Positions 20,837 to 25,422 of a stretch of 25,422 nucleotides of DNA are shown one piece after another (within the stretch, counting starts at the first letter, position 1; each line of letters opens with the position of its first letter). This stretch comes from CAZMGD01 sp964565705 (GTDB lineage: Bacteria; Actinomycetota; Acidimicrobiia; Acidimicrobiales; Ilumatobacteraceae), in assembly GCA_964565705.1 (NCBI GenBank), contig CAZMGD010000058.1:1-25422 (forward strand). The letters run 5' to 3'. A program made the position numbers and the translations under genes. A model generated the notes under the pieces. That model did not search any database, was not told the origin of the DNA, and saw only the letters and a program-made list of their open reading frames with translations.

Positions 20837-22270
20837 GTGGACCCGCGTCGCCGTCGTGAGCTCGGCGCGTGGTACACGCCGCCGGCGCTGGTCGACGCCG
20901 TGGTGGCCGCCGTGCTGCACGAGTGGGCACCTCCGGCAGGCCGCTCCGTGCGGGTGCTCGACCCGGCGTGTGGTGACGGCCGCTTCCTGCTCGCGGCCGG
21001 TGACGCGCTCGCCGCCCAGGGCATCCCGACCTCGCTGGTCGGCGTCGACATCGACCCCGCGGCCGCCGACACGGCGCGCGCCGCGCTCGTCGGGCGCGAT
21101 GCAACCGTCCACTGCGCCGACGCGCTCGCCGGTGTCAGAGCTTCTCCAGTGGATCTCGTGGTCGGCAACCCGCCCTTTCTGTCACCCCTTGCCGCCCGCA
21201 ACGAGCGGGTGGCGCGGTCGAGCCCCGGTGGCGCGCCGTACGCCGACGCGGCGACGCAGTTCCTGCTGCTCGCCTGGGGCCTGTTGCCCCGGGGCGGGCG
21301 GGTGGGCTTCGTGCTACCGCAATCCGCGATCGCCAACCGGGACGCGGCAGTCGCGAGGCGGGTGGTCACCGATGAGGGAGCGCTGTGCTGGCTGTGGTGG
21401 GCGCGAGAGCGCCTGTTCGACGCCGCGGTGCGCACCTGCGCGATCGTGGCCGAACGGGGTTCGGCAGCCGTCCCCGTGCGGCGGCAGTGGGGCGGTGACT
21501 TCGCCGACGCCTTGCCGGTGTCGCTCGTCGACCACGAATGGGCTCCGCTGGTGAGCGATCTGACCGGCGTGCCGCCGCTCGACGGGATCCGCACGGACGG
21601 CACCGTCGGCGACCGGGCGGCCTGCGGCGCCGGGTTCCGCGACGAGTTCTACGGCATCGCCGCCGCGGTCGGTGACGACGCCGATGGCCCGAAGCTCGTG
21701 ACGAGCGGGCTGATCGATCCCGGGGTGTGCGGTTGGGGGGCACGGTCCGTGCGCGTGGCGCGGCGCGCGTTCCAACGTCCGCGAGTCGACCTGTCCGCGT
21801 TGGAACCCCGGATCGAGCGATGGGTTCGCCGGCAGCTCGTGCCCAAGGTGCTCCTCGCGTCGCAGACGAGGGTGATCGAAGCGGTCGCCGATCCGCATGG
21901 CGAACTGGTGCCGAGTGTGCCGGTGGTGTCCGCGATCCCCAGGCGGGGATCGGAGCAGGAGGTCTGGCACGTGGCCGCGGTGCTCACGAACCCGGTGACG
22001 TCGGCGGCGCTCGCCCGGCGGGCTGCGGGCTCGGGGCTGTCGGCGACCGCGCTGCGCGTCAGCGCGTCCGCGGTCGCCGCGCTTCCCTGGCCGGCCGGAT
22101 CGCTCGACGAGGCCGTCGAGCACCTCCGCGCCGGTGACGTCGATGGCTGCGGCGTCAACGTGCTCCAGGCGTACGGACTCGATCCGACGACGACCGGTGC
22201 CGCGCTGCTGGCGTGGTGGCGCGGTGCGCAGCCGACGGCCGGCCGCCGCTCGTCCGCCATCCCCGGGTGA
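20837..22270 (+). CDS. Solitary N6-adenine-type DNA methyltransferase
   Basis: A 477-residue SAM-dependent enzyme. GAWYTPPALVD (10-20) and motif I DPACGDGRFL (42-51) form the SAM pocket, Asp71 in VGVDIDP binds the ribose, and the catalytic motif IV is NPPF (111-114). The order, with motif I before NPPY/F, fits the gamma class, as in type I HsdM and type IIG enzymes. Residues 230-470 look like a target-recognition domain, with FQRPRVDLSAL and QTRVIEAVAD near the middle, as in Eco57I-type proteins. No nuclease domain or neighbouring restriction gene is present. An orphan epigenetic methylase or the remains of a restriction system are both possible. Base specificity cannot be read. Confidence 0.85.
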   Translation: MDPRRRRELGAWYTPPALVDAVVAAVLHEWAPPAGRSVRVLDPACGDGRFLLAAGDALAAQGIPTSLVGVDIDPAAADTARAALVGRDATVHCADALAGVRASPVDLVVGNPPFLSPLAARNERVARSSPGGAPYADAATQFLLLAWGLLPRGGRVGFVLPQSAIANRDAAVARRVVTDEGALCWLWWARERLFDAAVRTCAIVAERGSAAVPVRRQWGGDFADALPVSLVDHEWAPLVSDLTGVPPLDGIRTDGTVGDRAACGAGFRDEFYGIAAAVGDDADGPKLVTSGLIDPGVCGWGARSVRVARRAFQRPRVDLSALEPRIERWVRRQLVPKVLLASQTRVIEAVADPHGELVPSVPVVSAIPRRGSEQEVWHVAAVLTNPVTSAALARRAAGSGLSATALRVSASAVAALPWPAGSLDEAVEHLRAGDVDGCGVNVLQAYGLDPTTTGAALLAWWRGAQPTAGRRSSAIPG

Positions 22271-22296
22271 CGGAACGGCCTCGGTGTCCGAGCGCG

Positions 22297-22340
22297 GGTG
22301 AGGATCGGTCGTCTAGCGTCCACGCTGCAGCTTCCTCACC
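22297..22340 (+). repeat. Inverted repeat flanking the Hsp70 promoter -10 box
   Basis: GGTGAGGA (22297-22304) and TCCTCACC (22333-22340) are perfect inverted copies separated by 28 nt. The left arm lies between the -35 and -10 positions and the right arm in the leader. This is a possible operator, but short enough to arise by chance. Confidence 0.4.
22314..22319 (+). promoter_or_regulatory. -10 box of the Hsp70-M23 operon
   Basis: TAGCGT lies 51 nt before the TTG start at 22371, giving a leader of about 45 nt instead of a leaderless transcript. Confidence 0.5.
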
Positions 22341-22359
22341 GGGCGTGACGGGAAGTGCG

Positions 22360-22365
22360 AAAGGA
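22360..22365 (+). promoter_or_regulatory. Ribosome binding site deciding the TTG start of the Hsp70-like gene
   Basis: AAAGGA lies 5 nt before TTG 22371, which begins exactly at the conserved first strand of the Hsp70 ATPase domain. Confidence 0.65.
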
Positions 22366-22370
22366 CGACC

Positions 22371-24515
22371 TTGTCCCGACCCTGGATCCTCTCGATCGAC
22401 TTCGGCACCAGCTACACGCTGGTGGCCGCCAAGGTCGGCGACCGCGCGCCGGAGGTCGTCGAGATCGGCGGCGATCGGCGGATGCCGAGCGTCGTCATGG
22501 TCGAGGCCGCCGGCGACATCGTGGTGGGGCGTACCGCCGACGACCTCTCCGGATCGAACCCGACGAGCACCCTGCGCGCACCGAAGAACCGCCTCGGCGA
22601 TCAGGCGCCGGTCGTGCTCGACGGCCGGCCGTATCAGGTCGTGCAGCTCGTCGCCGCGCTGCTGCGCACGGTGTACGACGAGGCGGTGGGCCAGATGGGC
22701 GGCCCGCCATCCGAGGTGCGGCTGACGCACCCGGCGACCTGGAACCGACCTCGGCTGAACCGGCTGATCGAGGCCGCGACGAAGGCGGGTCTGCCCAACC
22801 CGGCGCTCGTTCCCGAGCCCGTGGCCGCCGCCCTGACGTACGCGACCGACGTGGGTGTGCCAGATGGTGGGCACCTGCTCGTGTACGACCTCGGTGGTGG
22901 CACGTTCGACACGGCGGTCGTGACCTCGCGGCGCGGCGGGTTCGTGGTCGAGGGCCGCCCGGGCGGCGACCAGAACATCGGCGGTGAGCTGTTCGACGAG
23001 CTGGTGATGAACCATGTCGGTGCCCAGCTCGACGCCGACGACTGGGAGCAGATCCAAGTCGCCGTCGAACCGCGCTGGCAGCAGATGGGCGCGTCGCTGC
23101 GCAAGGAGGCACGCCGGGCGAAGGAGACCTTGTCGTCGCACCCGTACGCAGATCTGCTGGTTCCGTTGCCGGACGGACTCGCGCCGGTGCGGATCACCCG
23201 TGACGAGTTCGAGCAGATCGTCGGTCCGTACATCGACGAGACCGTGACGTTGCTGCGGCGCTGCGTCAACGACGCCGGAGTCGACGAGTCCGCGGTCCGC
23301 AGCATCTACCTCGTCGGCGGTGCGAGCAGGTCTCCCATCGTCGAGCGCACCGTCAAGGCGGCGTTCCCCACGATCGCGGTCAGCAGGCGTGGCGATCCGA
23401 AGACCTCCGTCGCGTTGGGTGCTGCTCGCGCCGTCCGGTCCGGCACAGCTCCGGTCCTGCTCGATGACGGCACGACGCAGGAGGCGTCCCCGGTGACCGG
23501 CGAGCAGCCGCTGGCGTTCGGGCCACCGCCCTCGCCGGTCCCGTCTCCGGCCCCATCGGCGGGCACGCCGAGCGTTCGTCCGCCGCCGCCACCACCGTCG
23601 AGCGCTCCACCGACCGTCGCCGTCGCGGCGCCGATGGTCGCAGCACCGGTCGTGTCGGCGCGCAAGCGACGTCGGATGACGCCGTGGGTGATCGGGGCGG
23701 GAGCGCTGGCCGCGCTCGCCGCGCTGGCCGGCGCTGCACTCGTGATCGCCGGTGGCGACGACGACAGCCACGCTGTGGAGCTGGCCGGCACCACCGAGAC
23801 AACCGAGGTTCTGTCCACCACCACCACCACCACGGCGACGACCGCAGCGCCGACGACCTCCGCGCCGGTCTCGCCGTCGACGACGACCGCGCCCGGGGAG
23901 ACCACGGTGGCGCCGGCGGTGCCGGCCCTCACCCCGCCGCCCGAGACGACGACGACCACCACGACGGCGGTGCCACCGCCGGGTCCAGCCGAGACGCCGA
24001 CGGTGCCGCCCGCACCACGGGCGCCGGTGGGCTATCCGGTGGTCGCGGCCAGCGCAGCGGCGACCTGCCAGTCGCCCAACGGCGCCGAGGCCGATGGCAC
24101 GCCGATCGTGTTCGATCCCAACGCCGCCGTCGATGGCGATCCGGTCACGGCGTGGCGTTGCCCCGGGGACGCGATCGGTGAACAACTGACGATCGAGCTC
24201 GCCGGCCCGGTGCGCGTCACCAGCGTGGGCCTCGTGCCGGGCTACGACAAGGTCGACCCGACGAGCGGGGCGGACCGGTTCTACGAGAACCGGCGGGTGC
24301 GATCGGTGGCGTGGTGGTTCGACGACGGCACGCGCATCGTGCAGGACTTCGCCGACAGTCGAGAGCTGCAGACCATCCCGGTCGACGGCATCGTCACGAC
24401 GTCGGCGACCATCGAGATCCTCGACTTCTACGAGAGCGCCTATCCACTAGGACATCCGCAACGTCGAGAGTTCGTCGCGATCTCGGACGTGCAGCTCGAG
24501 GGCACCGGTGCATGA
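22371..24515 (+). CDS. Membrane-spanning Hsp70-like ATPase with extracellular discoidin/NADase-type glycan-binding-like domain
   Basis: A 714-residue fusion. Residues 1-360 are an Hsp70/actin-fold ATPase: phosphate-1 SIDFGTSYT (8-16), EPVAAALTY (149-157), phosphate-2 YDLGGGTFD (172-180) and adenosine loop LVGGASRSP (314-322). No Hsp70 peptide-binding domain follows. Residues 380-430 are Pro/Ala-rich. Basic RKRRR (431-435) precedes one membrane helix (about 439-460), so the ATPase is cytoplasmic. A Thr/Pro stalk (470-550) leads to a beta-rich domain (555-714). It carries AAVDGDPVTAWRCPGD, VGLVPGYDKVDP and FYENRRVRSVAWWF, with a likely disulfide between Cys566 and Cys597. That domain resembles discoidin-type folds, notably the NADase-type glycan-binding domain. 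The TTG start has a Shine-Dalgarno. The stop overlaps the M23 lipoprotein start (ATGA). The function is unknown; a transmembrane envelope sensor is inferred. Confidence 0.9.
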   Translation: MSRPWILSIDFGTSYTLVAAKVGDRAPEVVEIGGDRRMPSVVMVEAAGDIVVGRTADDLSGSNPTSTLRAPKNRLGDQAPVVLDGRPYQVVQLVAALLRTVYDEAVGQMGGPPSEVRLTHPATWNRPRLNRLIEAATKAGLPNPALVPEPVAAALTYATDVGVPDGGHLLVYDLGGGTFDTAVVTSRRGGFVVEGRPGGDQNIGGELFDELVMNHVGAQLDADDWEQIQVAVEPRWQQMGASLRKEARRAKETLSSHPYADLLVPLPDGLAPVRITRDEFEQIVGPYIDETVTLLRRCVNDAGVDESAVRSIYLVGGASRSPIVERTVKAAFPTIAVSRRGDPKTSVALGAARAVRSGTAPVLLDDGTTQEASPVTGEQPLAFGPPPSPVPSPAPSAGTPSVRPPPPPPSSAPPTVAVAAPMVAAPVVSARKRRRMTPWVIGAGALAALAALAGAALVIAGGDDDSHAVELAGTTETTEVLSTTTTTTATTAAPTTSAPVSPSTTTAPGETTVAPAVPALTPPPETTTTTTTAVPPPGPAETPTVPPAPRAPVGYPVVAASAAATCQSPNGAEADGTPIVFDPNAAVDGDPVTAWRCPGDAIGEQLTIELAGPVRVTSVGLVPGYDKVDPTSGADRFYENRRVRSVAWWFDDGTRIVQDFADSRELQTIPVDGIVTTSATIEILDFYESAYPLGHPQRREFVAISDVQLEGTGA

Positions 24516-25414
24516 CGCGCCGCTCGTTCGCAGTCCTGATCGTGCTCGGTGCGCTCACCGTGGCCTGCAGCAGCGGCTCGGGCGCGACCCCCGCCGCCAC
24601 GGAAGTGGCCGACCCGGTTGCCGGCGATGTGTCGACGACGATCACCCCGACCGCCACGGTCACGCCGGCCACGACCCAAGCGTCGACCACGTCGTCGACC
24701 ACGAGCACATCCAGCAGCAGCACGAGCACGACCACCGCGACCTCGCCGCCGACCGTGCCGCCTCCACCCTCGCCCGCCGAGGCACCCACTGTGCCCGGCG
24801 ACTCCACCTCGGCGCCGCTGTCGCCGTCCGTGCCGACGATCGCTCCGGCGCCCGGCGCGATCGTCGCTGGAGGTGACATCGCGCGCAGCTATCCGTTCGA
24901 CACCAGCTTGAACACCAGCTTCGGGGACCAGCACCACGACTATCCGGCAGCGGACATCTTCGCTCGCTGCGGCACGCCGGTCGTGTCACCGGTCGACGGT
25001 GCCGTGGGCGTGGTGAGCCCGACCAACCGGTACGAGCCGGCGACCGACGATCCAGCGGCTCGCGGCGGCATCTCCGTCGGGATCATCGGCGACGACGGCG
25101 TTCGCTACTACATGGCGCACTTCCGGGCCCTCAGCCCGGGCATGGCGGAAGGCCTCCGTGTCGCCCGCGGCGACCCGGTCGGCGAGGTCGGCGACACGGG
25201 TCGGGCCAGCGCCTGCCACCTCCACTTCGCGATCTCGCCCGCGTGCCTGGCGACCGAGTGGTGGGTGCGCCGCGGCGCGATCTGGCCCCAGCCCTATCTC
25301 GAGTCGTGGCGATCCGGCGGCAACCTCTCGCCCATCGACGAGGTGAACGCGTTCATGACCGACAACCCGGCCGCGTGCGACGACCCGGCAGCGATGCCAT
25401 GGGACTCCGACTGA
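24512..25414 (+). CDS. M23 family metallopeptidase lipoprotein
   Basis: A 300-residue predicted lipoprotein. Arg-Arg and a hydrophobic segment lead to the lipobox LTVAC (Cys19). A low-complexity Ser/Thr/Pro stalk (25-118) follows, then an M23 (LytM/lysostaphin-like) domain (about 125-265). Zinc ligands are visible: His141 or His142 with Asp148 in DQHHDYPAADIF, and His238 in SACHLHFAIS (His236 is the catalytic partner); YMAHFR supplies His203. The domain therefore looks active and would cut peptidoglycan cross-bridges at the cell surface. The ATG overlaps the Hsp70-like stop as ATGA, so the two are translationally coupled. The stalk resembles the neighbour's, so both may reach the same wall layer. 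The stop is 8 nt from the window end, so further operon genes could follow. Confidence 0.92.
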   Translation: MTRRSFAVLIVLGALTVACSSGSGATPAATEVADPVAGDVSTTITPTATVTPATTQASTTSSTTSTSSSSTSTTTATSPPTVPPPPSPAEAPTVPGDSTSAPLSPSVPTIAPAPGAIVAGGDIARSYPFDTSLNTSFGDQHHDYPAADIFARCGTPVVSPVDGAVGVVSPTNRYEPATDDPAARGGISVGIIGDDGVRYYMAHFRALSPGMAEGLRVARGDPVGEVGDTGRASACHLHFAISPACLATEWWVRRGAIWPQPYLESWRSGGNLSPIDEVNAFMTDNPAACDDPAAMPWDSD

Positions 25415-25422
25415 AGGCCTTG

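Noticed and set aside
19108..21603. An 831-codon open frame on the minus strand spanning coaA and the opposite strand of the HAD and methyltransferase genes
   Set aside because: It crosses three well-supported genes and a divergent promoter region, has low-complexity composition and matches no family.
23810..24010. Repeat-rich Thr/Pro codons in the Hsp70-like gene considered as a tandem DNA repeat or frameshift hotspot
   Set aside because: The frame stays open through the region and codons vary between ACC, ACG and ACA; it encodes a normal low-complexity stalk.

Overview
This is about 25 kb of high-GC DNA with nearly gap-free coding, many GTG starts and frequent ATGA/GTGA gene overlaps. A WhiB-family iron-sulfur regulator, a WXG100 protein, a mycofactocin-type SDR and an actinobacterial caa3-type oxidase cluster all point to a chromosome from the Actinomycetota. 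The gene style resembles Acidimicrobiia (Ilumatobacter-like), but that placement is an inference. I see no rRNA, tRNA, CRISPR array, insertion sequence or prophage. The window looks chromosomal, with many small operons on both strands.

Layout. 1-3071 (+): end of ctaD, then ctaE, ctaF and ctaG of cytochrome c oxidase. 3072-3246: repeat-rich convergent spacer. 3247-4865 (-): two-gene ABC-2 exporter. 4965-5780 (-): mycofactocin-type SDR. 5883-7819 (+): serS and pdxH, overlapping. 7824-9627 (-): tlpA-like thioredoxin, ccdA-like transporter and a YjbR-like gene. 9759-10560 (-): a WhiB7-like regulator behind a long leader that holds a 66-codon ORF, a hairpin and an intrinsic terminator. 10647-11405 (+): acyl-ACP thioesterase. 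11387-14467 (-): fumC, orn and an MBL-fold hydrolase. 14505-14939 (+): dut. 14962-18095 (-): M20 amidohydrolase, kynureninase and Nudix hydrolase. 18194-18463 (+): orphan WXG100 protein. 18531-19818 (+): MTH1187-like protein, DauR-type HTH protein and HAD phosphatase, all overlapping. 19833-20771 (-): coaA. 20837-22270 (+): solitary N6-adenine methyltransferase. 22371-25414 (+): membrane-spanning Hsp70-like ATPase with an extracellular glycan-binding-like domain, overlapping an M23 peptidase lipoprotein.

Transcription signals. At least twelve genes have a TANNNT box (mostly TAGSNT) ending 6-9 nt before a GTG or ATG, the geometry of leaderless transcription. These boxes decide several starts: ctaG, the thioesterase, fumC, coaA, the M20 gene, the MBL hydrolase and the MTH1187-like gene. 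In the fumC-orn-MBL run, the TAG and TAA stop codons form the first bases of the next gene's -10 box.

Most promising for new biology: (1) the Hsp70-TM-glycan-binding protein coupled to an M23 peptidase, possibly an ATP-dependent envelope sensor or remodelling module; (2) the whiB7 leader, which combines an AT-rich/-35 autoregulatory promoter signature with an attenuator; (3) the MTH1187/HTH/HAD operon; (4) a 46-bp near-perfect inverted repeat between the whiB7 and thioesterase promoters.
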